The translations under genes were made by a program, and so were the position numbers. From positions 1-56,256 of the forward strand of contig CALXOF010000014.1 in NCBI GenBank assembly GCA_944389945.1: a stretch of DNA of 56,256 nt, written 5' to 3'. Positions 7,547-16,216 of this stretch are shown one piece after another (the first letter of the stretch is position 1; every line of letters starts with the position of its first letter). The notes under the pieces were generated by a model. That model saw only the letters and a list, made by a program, of their open reading frames with translations, had not been told where the DNA came from and did no database searches. Origin of the DNA: an uncultured Kiritimatiellota bacterium (GTDB lineage: Bacteria; Verrucomicrobiota; Kiritimatiellia; RFP12; DVOR01).

Positions 7547-9382
7547 ATGGTTTCTCGCAGAGCGTTTCTTGGATTATTGGGGGCTGGCGTGGGGGCGATG
7601 GCTGCCGGGCCGGCGGCGGCGCAGTCCGCGCAACGGGCGCAAGGCAAGGGCAAGCGCCCGAACATCGTCCTCTTCATGGTCGACGACATGGGGTGGCAGG
7701 ACACGTCGGTGCCCTTCTATTATGAGGATGGCAAGGCGGTGCGCACGCGTCTGAACAAGCGTTACGCCACGCGCACGCCCAACATGGAGCGGCTGGCCAA
7801 GCAGGGGATGCTCTTCACCGATGCCTACGCCTGCGCGGTCTGCTCCCCCACGCGGTGCTCGCTGATGAGCGGGATGAACGCCGCCCGGCACCGAGTGACG
7901 GACTGGACGCTGGGCGTGGACCAGCAGAGCCGTTTCGGTGCGCATGGCGAGGGACTCTACCCGCCCCGTTGGTCGGCCAACGGCCTTCAGCCGCCGGGCA
8001 CCCAGGCCAAAGGCGTCTGCCAGCCGCCGTGGCGCACGGGGGCGGACGGGAAGTTTTATCAGCCGGCGTTGGACGCGCCCGGCGGGAACGCCTATGACCT
8101 GAAGATGCCCTTCACCAACGCCCTCACCTTCCCGCAGCTCTTGCAGGACGCGGGCTATCACACCATCCATGTGGGTAAGGCACATTGGGGCAGCGGCTCG
8201 GGGCAATATAACCTACAGGACTCGAAGGCCCCCACGACGCCCGGGGCCGACCCGCGCCGTTTCGGTTTCGACGTGAACATCGCCGGCTGTGAGGTCGGCG
8301 GGCCCAAGAACTACCGCGGCGACGCGCACTACGGCAACAAGGGCTACTCCCAGTTCGCCACGCCGGGCCTCGATGAGAATGGTTATTACCAGGACAACGT
8401 CTTCCTCACCGACGCCCTCACCGACATGGCGCTGCGCGAGCTTGAGCGTTCGCACGCCGCCGAGCCCGACCGGCCCTTCTACCTCTATATGGCGCATTAT
8501 GCCATCCACTCGCCCCTCGACAATGGCCGCGCCTGGGATGCCTCGCGCTCCGACGACCCCAACGTGGCGAAGGACGCGCGTAACCCCAACCCGAACGACG
8601 GGCTGAAGTGGGACCCCATGGAGCGCAACTACTCCACGCTCATCCAGGGCATGGACGACTCCCTGGGCAAGCTGCTCGACAAGTTGGACGCCCTGGGCGA
8701 GACCGAGAACACCCTCTTCATCTTCATGGCCGACAACGGCGGGCTCTCCATCTCCGGTCGGCTCAAGGCCGCCAACGCCCCCGCCCGCGCCGGCAAGGGA
8801 TCGTGCTACGAGGGCGGCACCCGAGAGCCCCTCATCGTCCGCTGGCCTGGCAAGGTCCGCCCCGGCGCCGTCTGCCACGAACCGGTCATCATCGAGGACT
8901 TCTACCCCACCATCCTCCATGCCGCGGGCGTCCCCCCGCCGAAGGCCCTGGCCGTCACCCCCGCCGGCGTGCACGACGATGGCCCCCTGCGCCAGGTGCT
9001 CGACGGCGAGACCTTCCTGCCCGTCCTCCTCGGCCGCCGCGCCACCGTCCGCGCCGACGGCTCCGAGCGTCCGCTCCTCTGGCACTACCCCAACTTCTGG
9101 GGCGAGGGCATCCCCGGGCCTGAGTACCACTTCTACACCACGCTCCGGCTAGGCCGCTGGAAGCTCATCTACCAGCACTCCGACCAGTCCTTCGAGCTCT
9201 ACGACCTGCGCACCGACATCGGCGAGCGCCGCGACCTGGCCGACCAGCGTCCCGGTCTGGTGGACAAGCTTCGCAAGGAGATGGGACGGCTGCTCCGCGA
9301 GCGGGGCGCCCAGATGCCGCGCATCGGCGGGCCCGACGGCAAGGCCGTCCCCTACCCTGACGAAGTCGTCCTCGCCCGCTGA
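7547..9382 (+). CDS. Tat-exported arylsulfatase-type sulfatase (611 aa)
   Basis: This formylglycine-dependent sulfatase would hydrolyse sulfate esters, probably on host or algal glycans. The ATG at 7547 follows GAAAGGA and opens a twin-arginine signal, SRRAFLGLLGAGVGA, cut near AAAQS. The frame continues upstream but without start signals. PNIVLFMVDDMGWQD (about residues 38-52) gives the metal-binding Asp pair, and CSPTRCSLMSG starts at Cys99, the residue converted to formylglycine in the C-x-P-x-R signature. Later features are HVGKAHWG, FMADNGG and a C-terminal RLGRWKLIYQHSDQSFELYD, all typical. The substrate cannot be read from sequence. Maturation needs an anaerobic or FGE-type sulfatase-maturing enzyme, not encoded here. 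The stop overlaps the next start by one base. Confidence 0.93.
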   Translation: MVSRRAFLGLLGAGVGAMAAGPAAAQSAQRAQGKGKRPNIVLFMVDDMGWQDTSVPFYYEDGKAVRTRLNKRYATRTPNMERLAKQGMLFTDAYACAVCSPTRCSLMSGMNAARHRVTDWTLGVDQQSRFGAHGEGLYPPRWSANGLQPPGTQAKGVCQPPWRTGADGKFYQPALDAPGGNAYDLKMPFTNALTFPQLLQDAGYHTIHVGKAHWGSGSGQYNLQDSKAPTTPGADPRRFGFDVNIAGCEVGGPKNYRGDAHYGNKGYSQFATPGLDENGYYQDNVFLTDALTDMALRELERSHAAEPDRPFYLYMAHYAIHSPLDNGRAWDASRSDDPNVAKDARNPNPNDGLKWDPMERNYSTLIQGMDDSLGKLLDKLDALGETENTLFIFMADNGGLSISGRLKAANAPARAGKGSCYEGGTREPLIVRWPGKVRPGAVCHEPVIIEDFYPTILHAAGVPPPKALAVTPAGVHDDGPLRQVLDGETFLPVLLGRRATVRADGSERPLLWHYPNFWGEGIPGPEYHFYTTLRLGRWKLIYQHSDQSFELYDLRTDIGERRDLADQRPGLVDKLRKEMGRLLRERGAQMPRIGGPDGKAVPYPDEVVLAR

Positions 9383-10728
9383 TGGCCGCGCCGCGTAAAC
9401 GCAAACCTGCCCCGGCCGCGGGGAGTCCGCCCTCCGCCAAGCGGCGCGCGCCTCGCCGCCGCACCTCCGCGCCGGGCAAATCCACCCACGGGAAAGGCGC
9501 TACGGACGCCGCAGGGGGATTCCTCTTCCTGCTGACCGCCGCCGGGGTCCTTGCCGCCGCCTTTCCGATTCTGCGTGGCGGCGTCTTCCTCGGGCCCTTT
9601 GTGCTGTGGGGCGCGGCCACCGCGCTCGCCTGGTGGTGGAGCCGACCGCCCCGTTTCACCGGCGACCGCGCGCTCATCGCCCTGACCTGCCTTCTGCTGG
9701 GACTGGGCGTGGTGTTACAGGCCCGTCTGGGCACGTGGGCAGAAAGTTGGTTCGCGTGGCGAGCCTATGCGCCGCTCCTCGTTGGGCTGGCCGTCTTCCT
9801 GGGGTGTCTGCGGTGGCTCACGCCGACGGCCCTGACCCGCGCCCTGCCGCCGATGCGGTGGGTGCTATGGTTCCTAGCCGTGGGGGTCATCGCCGTGCTC
9901 TTCCTCTTCGGGCGGCCCTACCGCGGCGGTCTCTTCCTGCCCGGGCAAATCAACCCCACCGAGCTGGCCAAGGTCGCGCTCGTGGCCTTTGCCGCCGCGT
10001 GGCTCCCCCGCCATACTGAAGGGCTCTCGCGGACGCTCTGCGGCGTGCCCTTCCCGCCGGTGCGCGATGCTATCCTGCTGGGCTTCGTCTGGGGCGTGCC
10101 GCTCGTGGGCGCCGTGCTCGTACGCGACCTGGGGCTGGCCCTCATCCTCTGCGTCACCGCCTGCTTCCTGCTCACCGCGCTCACGCGCCGACCCGCCTGG
10201 CTCGTCTTCGGGCTCGCCGCGGCCGTCGCCGCCGCCTATCTCCTGCACGGCGTCAGCGACCACACCGCCACCCGCTTTGACGTCTGGCTCGACCCCTTCG
10301 CCGACCCCATCGGCAAGGGCTGGCAGATTGGGCAGGCCCTCAGCGCCCAATACGCCGGCGGACTCTGGGGCGTGGGCGTGGGCCAAGGCCTGCCTGAGAC
10401 CGTCCCCATCGTCGCCAACGACTTTGTCTACGCCGCCGTCGCCGAGGAGTGGGGGCTCATCGGCTGCGGACTTCTGCTGTTGCTCTACTGGCTGTGGCTC
10501 CTGCGCCTGGCCCGCGTGGGGGCCGACGCCAAAAGCCCCGTGCTCGGACTGCTTGGCTCCGGCGCCGCCGCCCTGCTCGGCACGCAGATTCTCCTCAACG
10601 TTGCCGGCGTCACCAAGGCCCTTCCGATGACCGGCATCACCCTGCCGCTGCTCTCGCAAGGCGGCTTTTCCCTCCTCTCCGTCCTCCTCCTCCTCGGCCT
10701 CGCCGTCGCCGCATCCAAAGGGCGCTGA
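9382..10728 (+). CDS. FtsW/RodA/SpoVE (SEDS) family membrane protein (448 aa)
   Basis: SEDS proteins are peptidoglycan glycosyltransferases that work with a class B PBP in division or elongation. A basic, Pro/Arg-rich N-terminal tail of about 45 residues is followed by some ten membrane segments. Family landmarks are QINPTELAKVALVAFAA, DLGLALILCVTACFLL, RFDVWLDPFADPIGKGWQ, NDFVYAAVAEEWGLIG and, near the end, TGITLPLLSQGGFSLLSVL. Whether it acts as RodA or FtsW cannot be told from sequence; no mre, mur or PBP gene is nearby. The ATG overlaps the sulfatase stop (TGATG), an odd pairing that implies co-transcription and probably coupled translation. Confidence 0.9.
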   Translation: MAAPRKRKPAPAAGSPPSAKRRAPRRRTSAPGKSTHGKGATDAAGGFLFLLTAAGVLAAAFPILRGGVFLGPFVLWGAATALAWWWSRPPRFTGDRALIALTCLLLGLGVVLQARLGTWAESWFAWRAYAPLLVGLAVFLGCLRWLTPTALTRALPPMRWVLWFLAVGVIAVLFLFGRPYRGGLFLPGQINPTELAKVALVAFAAAWLPRHTEGLSRTLCGVPFPPVRDAILLGFVWGVPLVGAVLVRDLGLALILCVTACFLLTALTRRPAWLVFGLAAAVAAAYLLHGVSDHTATRFDVWLDPFADPIGKGWQIGQALSAQYAGGLWGVGVGQGLPETVPIVANDFVYAAVAEEWGLIGCGLLLLLYWLWLLRLARVGADAKSPVLGLLGSGAAALLGTQILLNVAGVTKALPMTGITLPLLSQGGFSLLSVLLLLGLAVAASKGR

Positions 10729-10800
10729 CGCGCCCGGAGAACGGAAAACGGAAAACAGAGAACGGAACGCCCCTGCGGGGCGACAGGTGAAGCCGCTGTG
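10715..10800 (+). repeat. Hairpin-GAGAAC-hairpin element, copy 3
   Basis: A hairpin GGGCGCTGACGCGCCC overlaps the FtsW/RodA stop codon. It is followed by GAGAACGGAAAACGGAAAAC-type heptamers and the hairpin CGCCCCTGCGGGGCGACAGG. Confidence 0.65.
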
Positions 10801-10835
10801 CAGGGTGGCGGCTAACGCCACGTGCGACCGGTGAC

Positions 10836-10884
10836 AGGAGATGCAGGAGATGCAGGAGCGCGCGGCAAGCGCGCGACGGATAAA
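10836..10884 (+). repeat. Nonamer run CAGGAGATG plus GACGG hairpin
   Basis: CAGGAGATG repeats two to three times and leads into CAGGAGCGCGCGGCAAGCG with GCGCGACGG following. The same pairing appears inverted at 34030-34090. Confidence 0.6.
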
Positions 10885-10928
10885 CCGCCCAAATCTGCGG
10901 TTCCCTTTCAGGCAGTCTTTGCCTTCCG

Positions 10929-11010
10929 GTTACGCCGCCGCCAAGGGCGGCAGGCCGGGCCTTAACCTCTGGGGCTCCTCCAAACTTCCAAGCCTCCAAG
11001 CTTCCAAGCC
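10929..11010 (+). repeat. GGCGGC...CCTCCAAGC dispersed module, copy 1
   Basis: A hairpin around GCCGCCAAGGGCGGC is followed by CCGGGCCTTAACCTCTGGGG, CTCCTCC and a run of AAACTTCC/AAGCCTCC octamers. Copies at 34335-34413 (same strand) and 33867-33942 (inverted) keep this order. Confidence 0.7.
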
Positions 11011-11057
11011 TCACCAACAAAAGAGCCCCGGATCCTTCGGGGCTCTTTTGTTGGTGA
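11011..11057. terminator. Bidirectional Rho-independent terminator
   Basis: A long inverted repeat (CACCAACAAAAGAGCCCCG ... CGGGGCTCTTTTGTTGGTG) has A/T tracts in both arms. It terminates the EPS operon two bases after its last stop and can also end transcription arriving from the FtsW/RodA gene. Confidence 0.92.
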
Positions 11058-11058
11058 C

Positions 11059-13518
11059 TCAATCGTCGTCGGCGGTGAGGGAATCGTCGAGAGGACGGTC
11101 GTTCGGGGGGAGGTCGAAGGGCGTCTCGTTAGGCTTGGGGGCGTCCTTGTCCGGTTCCGCCGCGGGGGCATCTGCCGCGGGGGCCTGCTTATCGGCGTGC
11201 TTGGCGTGGCGCTTGGCGGGATCGTTGGGGGAACCCTTGGCGCCGACGAGGTCGCGGGTCTCGCGGGGGATGTAGGTCTTGGTGGCGTAGCCGTAGCGGG
11301 AGGAGTAGTTGCCGAAGCCGCTCCAACGGCCGAAGTCGACGTTGTTGACGACGACGCCGAGGATCTTGGCGCCGACCTCGGTGAGGCGGCGGGAGGCAAA
11401 CTGGATGGGCCCAAAGCGGGTCTTGTCGGGGGTCGCCACGAGGAGGACGGAGTCGGCGAGGTTGGCGAGAACGATAACGTCACCGACAAGGCCGAAGGGC
11501 GGGGAGTCGATGATGATGTGGTCGTAGTTCTTGCGGGCCCAGGCGAAGAAGTCGGTGATGATGTTGGTGCCCATGAGGACGGAGGGGCTGATGGAGCCGG
11601 AGGCACGGGAGTAGACGACGTGGAGGTTGGGGACCTGGGAGTCTTGGGGGAGGTCGGCGAACTGGGTGGGGTCGTTCTTCGCGAGGACGTGGGGGAGGGA
11701 AGGGAAGGAATTGGGGTCGCGGCCGAAGATGCCGGCGAGGCGGGGGCGGCGCATGTCGAAGTCGACCAAGAGGGTGCGCTGGCCGGACTGGGCGTAGGCG
11801 ATGGCGAGGTTGGTGGAGGTGCAGGTCTTGCCTTCGCCGGGCTGGGTGGACATGCAGAGGATGACCTTGGTGAGGTCGTGGTAGCGCGGGGAGTCGAGCA
11901 GGTTACGGAGGCCGGCCATGGACTCGGCGTACTGCGAGAAGGGCGCGTTGTGCATGGTGAGGGCGACCTGCGAGCGCTGGAGGCGGCGGAGGTGCGGGAA
12001 GACGACGAGGGCCTTGAGGCGGAGGCGCTGCTCGATGTCGGCGACGCCGGCGAGCTTGTCTTCCATGTGGTCGAGGAGGAGGACGAAGAGGACGCCGATG
12101 AGGAGGCCGATGATGACGCCGGCGGAGAAGATGATGTAGGGGTTGGGGCTGGCGGGCTTATCCGGGGGGATGGCATCGCGGACGGACTTGATGGCGGCGG
12201 CGTTTTCGTCGGCCTTGAGGCTGGCGACGCGCTGGCGCTCGCGAAGGTCGGAGGTCTTGCCGATGCCGATTTCGCGCTGGCGCTCGAGCTGCTGGACGCG
12301 CATCTGGGCGGCGATGATGTCGCCATCAAGCTTGATGATTTCGGCGCGGACCTTGGCGGCCTCCTCGACGATGGGCTGGCGTTGGCTCTCGAGGAACTTG
12401 ACCTGGGTGAGGCCGGTGTCGTAGGCGCGCTGGGCGACCTCGACGAACTGCTCGCGGAAGACTTGAACCTCGCGGTCCTTGAGGATAACGTCGGGGTGCT
12501 TTTCGGTGAGGCGGATGAGGAGGGTCTTGCGCTCGTTGAGGGCGGTCTGCCAGCGCTCATAGGCGGTGACGATTTCCGTGGAGCGGTAGTCCTCGGGGAT
12601 GACGGTGAAGCGCTCGGGGGTCTCTTTGACGATGGCCAAGGCGTTGATAAGGTCCTTGGCGATGGCAATCTGGCGCTCCAGGTCGATGGACTGGGTGTCG
12701 AGGGCCGTAAGGCGGCTCTGGACGAGCTCGCGCTCGCGGGTGAGGTTTTCGATGCGCTGAGACTTGCGCTCTTCGAGAAGGTCCTCCTCGGTCGCGGCAA
12801 GGCGGCGCTCTTCTTCGGCGAGGGTCTGGGTCAAGAAGGCGACGGCGTTTTCGGCGAGGGCCTTGTTCTGCTCGCTCATGAATTCCTCGCAGACCTCGAT
12901 GTAGGCGTTGGCGAGGTCGGCGGCGAGCTTGGGGTCGCCGGCCACGATGGTGGTGCGCACCAGACGGGAGCGGGGGAGCAGCTCCATCTCAAAGTCTTCT
13001 TTGAAGATGTCGCGGAGGATCTGGGTGGCCGTGCCGTCGTCGGGGTTCTTGGCGCGGTAACGCTCGATCACGCGGTCCTGGATCTCGGTGGTCTGGAACT
13101 GAGTGTAGCGGGTGTTGAAGACCGATTCCAGGGAGGTGTCGATGCCGGAATACATGCCCTCCTCATCGCTGACGAGCGAGGGGCCCTGGATGGTCATCTC
13201 GTAGTAGGCCTCGGCCTCGAACTTCTGCGGGAGCAACTGGAAGACGACGAAGGCACTGAGAAGACCAAGCACCAGGAAGACGAAGATGGTCATCCAGTGG
13301 TTGGAGCAGACGCGCAGGATGCGCCCCACGCTCATGGAACCGCCACCCTCGCCCTCCGGCGCACCGGCCGCCGAGCCATAAGCGGAGCCATAGGCCGAAC
13401 CGTAGGCCGCGCCATAGGCAGGGCTGGAATAAGCAGGCGCGCCCCCGGGGAGGGCATCTTTGGTGAAGCGTTGGTAATAGAGGCTACGCCCCTTCTGGCT
13501 GTTGTCTTCCTCGGCCAT
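11059..13518 (-). CDS. Wzc-like polysaccharide co-polymerase / tyrosine autokinase (819 aa)
   Basis: An inner-membrane protein that controls polymer length and export of exopolysaccharide. The ATG at 13518 follows AAAGGG by five bases; the open frame upstream is the antisense of the next gene. The N-terminus has a Tyr/Gly/Ala-rich tract (about 28-52), then a Wzz domain between membrane segments at about 76-96 and 459-480, with a long coiled coil in the periplasmic part. The cytoplasmic kinase has Walker A QPGEGKTCTSTNLA (about 558), Walker A' LLVDFDMRRP and Walker B HIIIDSPPFG (about 664). A Tyr cluster, YSSRYGYATKTY (about 738), is a likely phosphorylation site, though a 65-residue Pro/Asp-rich tail follows it. 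Last gene of the EPS operon. Confidence 0.92.
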   Translation of the reverse strand: MAEEDNSQKGRSLYYQRFTKDALPGGAPAYSSPAYGAAYGSAYGSAYGSAAGAPEGEGGGSMSVGRILRVCSNHWMTIFVFLVLGLLSAFVVFQLLPQKFEAEAYYEMTIQGPSLVSDEEGMYSGIDTSLESVFNTRYTQFQTTEIQDRVIERYRAKNPDDGTATQILRDIFKEDFEMELLPRSRLVRTTIVAGDPKLAADLANAYIEVCEEFMSEQNKALAENAVAFLTQTLAEEERRLAATEEDLLEERKSQRIENLTRERELVQSRLTALDTQSIDLERQIAIAKDLINALAIVKETPERFTVIPEDYRSTEIVTAYERWQTALNERKTLLIRLTEKHPDVILKDREVQVFREQFVEVAQRAYDTGLTQVKFLESQRQPIVEEAAKVRAEIIKLDGDIIAAQMRVQQLERQREIGIGKTSDLRERQRVASLKADENAAAIKSVRDAIPPDKPASPNPYIIFSAGVIIGLLIGVLFVLLLDHMEDKLAGVADIEQRLRLKALVVFPHLRRLQRSQVALTMHNAPFSQYAESMAGLRNLLDSPRYHDLTKVILCMSTQPGEGKTCTSTNLAIAYAQSGQRTLLVDFDMRRPRLAGIFGRDPNSFPSLPHVLAKNDPTQFADLPQDSQVPNLHVVYSRASGSISPSVLMGTNIITDFFAWARKNYDHIIIDSPPFGLVGDVIVLANLADSVLLVATPDKTRFGPIQFASRRLTEVGAKILGVVVNNVDFGRWSGFGNYSSRYGYATKTYIPRETRDLVGAKGSPNDPAKRHAKHADKQAPAADAPAAEPDKDAPKPNETPFDLPPNDRPLDDSLTADDD

Positions 13519-13538
13519 GTGAACCCTTTCTGCCGACC

Positions 13539-14924
13539 TCAACGCGGTCTGGGCAACCAGCCTGCCAAGCAGGCGCAAACAATCAAAAACGCGCACAGCG
13601 GCGCCGGGGCATGCAGCGGCGCGCCAATCACGGAGAACACCAACATGAGCACCACGCCCAAGAGCGATCCCACGAACACAAAGCAATAACGATAGTCCAG
13701 CCGCCGCGTGCGGAGCCGCGACAACGCAATGCCGCGCACCACGCACCGCCCCAACAGAGCAATCCCCGGCAACAGAATCAGAATGGCCCCCAGCAAGCCG
13801 CGCTCCACAAGCAAGCGCGTGAGGTCACACGGCAGGGCATTCCCACCGGACCGCCAGAGCTCCCAGGCGGAAGCGTCGTTGGCATCGAGCACCTGCTGTG
13901 CAAAGTGCGCGAGGCCGTTGGGGCCCACGCCCAACATGGGGTCCAGATCCAGCACGTCAAAGGCGAGCGCCTGGCGGAAGGACCACTGCGTGGAAAAGGT
14001 CTCCCAGGAGGCGTTCCCAAAGAGCACCGCGAAGTCGCGCCCGCCGGGAGCCAAGAAGAAGCCCGCCAAAGCCGCCAACACGAGCGGTGCGCCCAACGCG
14101 CCGCCCCAGAGCACCGCCAGCTTGCGTCCGGAGACCCGCGCCGCAAAACCGGCGCAGATAAGCCACACCACGGTCGCCATGCCCGCAAGCACGATGGCCA
14201 GTGTGCCGCCAAAGGCGAAGATACCCAAGATATTCAGGCAGGCCGCGGCCAAGGCCACGGCGCAGAGGCGTCCGCGGCGGCGCAGGAAAGTCTCCCCCGT
14301 CACCCCCAGGCAGACGCAAAAGAGGAGCACCCACAGCGCGGCGGCACCCTCCATCCCGCCCAACCAAGGCAGACCCGCCGTCCAACCCGGTGCGACCAGG
14401 GCGAAGACGGCGACCAGACCGGCGAGGAGGCCCACCCCCACCAGCGCCAAGAGGCGTTGACTGCGGGGCAACGCGGCGCGCACGGCCAGCGCACACGCCA
14501 CGCCGCAGAGCAAGCCCACGAAGAAGGGCACCCCCTCGGCGGGAAGCACGGCGGAGGGCGCGAAGGCCATGGGCGGATCGGTGAAGCGCCACTTGGGCTT
14601 CGCGCTCAGGTCGAGCACATTGAAGGAGCTGAGGTCGAGCCCCCACTCGCGGGGACCATTGAAGAGCGCGATGCCGACGTAGAGGACGGCCAAGAGCCCG
14701 GCCCAGGTGAGGACATCGCGCCCCATGGTGCGTTCAACGCGGGCCCGCGCGGCCCAGAAGCCCTCGCCCTTAAGCACGGGCGGCAGGAAGCGCGCGAAGA
14801 GCAACAAACTCCCCGCGGCCCACAGCGCAAACCACGCGGAGAGATTCGGGACAAAACAAAGGGTGCCTGCCACCAACAAGAGGTGGGCAAGCACCCAATA
14901 TTTCGTCAACAGAATCCGAATCAC
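13539..14924 (-). CDS. O-antigen ligase / Wzy-like membrane protein (461 aa)
   Basis: A polytopic membrane protein with about ten hydrophobic segments. The soluble loop late in the protein includes DLDPMLGVGPNGLAHFAQQV, similar in style to the Wzy_C/O-antigen ligase signature, so polymerisation or ligation of an exopolysaccharide is the best guess. The start is uncertain: the frame begins with GTG at 14924, there is no good Shine-Dalgarno, and no early in-frame ATG exists. It follows the barrel gene by 23 bp and precedes the autokinase by 20 bp. Context supports the call more than the sequence does; an exosortase was considered, but I see no matching active-site pattern. Confidence 0.65.
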   Translation of the reverse strand: MIRILLTKYWVLAHLLLVAGTLCFVPNLSAWFALWAAGSLLLFARFLPPVLKGEGFWAARARVERTMGRDVLTWAGLLAVLYVGIALFNGPREWGLDLSSFNVLDLSAKPKWRFTDPPMAFAPSAVLPAEGVPFFVGLLCGVACALAVRAALPRSQRLLALVGVGLLAGLVAVFALVAPGWTAGLPWLGGMEGAAALWVLLFCVCLGVTGETFLRRRGRLCAVALAAACLNILGIFAFGGTLAIVLAGMATVVWLICAGFAARVSGRKLAVLWGGALGAPLVLAALAGFFLAPGGRDFAVLFGNASWETFSTQWSFRQALAFDVLDLDPMLGVGPNGLAHFAQQVLDANDASAWELWRSGGNALPCDLTRLLVERGLLGAILILLPGIALLGRCVVRGIALSRLRTRRLDYRYCFVFVGSLLGVVLMLVFSVIGAPLHAPAPLCAFLIVCACLAGWLPRPR

Positions 14925-14947
14925 GGCGGTTCTGCGGCGGCGCGGCC

Positions 14948-16168
14948 TTACAGCGTGAAGGTCAGGCCGACATCCAGACGGATATCGTCAGCGGTGTCGT
15001 CGCCGTTATCGTAGTCGTACTGGTCGTTCTTCCAGGAGACGCTTCCGTACATCGAGACGTAGTTGTTGAAGCGATAGGACGTGTTGCAGGCCACCTGGAT
15101 GTAGGTACGGTTACGGTCGGAGAGGCCACCGACGGTCGCGACGTGCTCTTCGTAGAAGCCGGAGATGGAGAGCGAAGAGTAGACCTTATCGCTCCATTTG
15201 ACGGTCATAGACCCGGTGAGGTTGTGCGACCAGACGTAGGTGGAGCGGGCGTTGTAGCGGGCGTCGTTGTAGTACTCAGACTCGTAGGTGGAGTTGAGCG
15301 ACAGGGCCAGGGCGATGCGCTCGGAGGCGCGGTAGGAGAGGGACAGGGAGTAAGAGGGGTCGACGCTCGTGTCGTCGTTGTAGCCCTGGTAGTCCTGGAA
15401 GCTGGCACCCACCATCGCCGTGAGGGAGAGGCGATTGCTGATGGTGTGGGAGAGACCGGTCATCAGCGAGTAGGAGTGAGAGGTCTCTCCGCCATCAGGA
15501 TCGTCGGTGGAGGCGGAGAGGGAGAAGTTCCAGCTCGTACGCTCACTCCAGCGGTAGCCGGCGGTTACGGAGGCGTTGTAGCTGTCGTTCGTGGAGCCCC
15601 AAGAATCCTCGTAGTCGGAGCGGCTCCAGCCGGCGCCGATGGAGAGGTTCCACTTGCGGAAGCCGGTGTAGGCGAGGCCCACGTTCACGTTGTAGTTGTC
15701 GGTCTCGTCAGAATCGACACGCGAGAGCATCGGGTTGTTGGGGTCCCAACCCGCGCCGTAGAACTCATCGTTCTCGGAGTGGGAGTAAGAGCCCGAAATC
15801 GAGAGGCGCCAACGCGGATTCAGCGTGCGGGAGTAGTTCAGCGCGATACCGTAGGAATCGGAGTCCTGGGCGTCCTCATCGTCGAAGCCGCGCTCCATGG
15901 TGTAGAAGAGGCTCGTGCCGAAGGAGGAGCGATCACCGAGCTGACGGCTGAGGGTGAGGCTGGGCTGGACGCGCCAGCCGGCGCCGCTCTCGTCGTCGGT
16001 GGTGGAGTTGTGGGCGTTGGATTCCCAGAAGGCACCCACGCTGACGGAAGCGCCAATGTCCCAACCTTTATAGCGGAAGCCGGGGCCTTTGTCGATGTTC
16101 TGCGCAAAGACCGATGTCGTGACGAGGCAGCCACACAGCAAAGCGGCCAACTGAAGCGGTTTCTTCAT
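14948..16168 (-). CDS. Outer-membrane beta-barrel protein of EPS locus (406 aa)
   Basis: A signal peptide (MKKPLQLAALLCGCLVTTSV, cut after FAQ) is followed by alternating amphipathic beta strands rich in Tyr, Trp, Ser and Asp to the end (DVGLTFTL). Repeated strand motifs such as LSLTAMVGASF, YSLSLSYRAS and YGSVSWKND fit a roughly 16-18 strand barrel of the kind encoded in EPS/exosortase loci (BBP2-like). It would sit in the outer membrane and help secrete or bind the polymer. GAGG lies eight bases before the ATG. It is located between the unknown 356-aa gene and the ligase-like gene in the same operon. Confidence 0.8.
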   Translation of the reverse strand: MKKPLQLAALLCGCLVTTSVFAQNIDKGPGFRYKGWDIGASVSVGAFWESNAHNSTTDDESGAGWRVQPSLTLSRQLGDRSSFGTSLFYTMERGFDDEDAQDSDSYGIALNYSRTLNPRWRLSISGSYSHSENDEFYGAGWDPNNPMLSRVDSDETDNYNVNVGLAYTGFRKWNLSIGAGWSRSDYEDSWGSTNDSYNASVTAGYRWSERTSWNFSLSASTDDPDGGETSHSYSLMTGLSHTISNRLSLTAMVGASFQDYQGYNDDTSVDPSYSLSLSYRASERIALALSLNSTYESEYYNDARYNARSTYVWSHNLTGSMTVKWSDKVYSSLSISGFYEEHVATVGGLSDRNRTYIQVACNTSYRFNNYVSMYGSVSWKNDQYDYDNGDDTADDIRLDVGLTFTL

Positions 16169-16216
16169 GTTCTTGTCCTCAGAGCAAATCCTAGGGAGGT
16201 GTGACAGTTACCTCGA

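Noticed and set aside
13519..13746. N-terminal extension of the Wzc-like protein
   Set aside because: It overlaps the ligase-like gene in another frame, and AAAGGG precedes the ATG at 13518.
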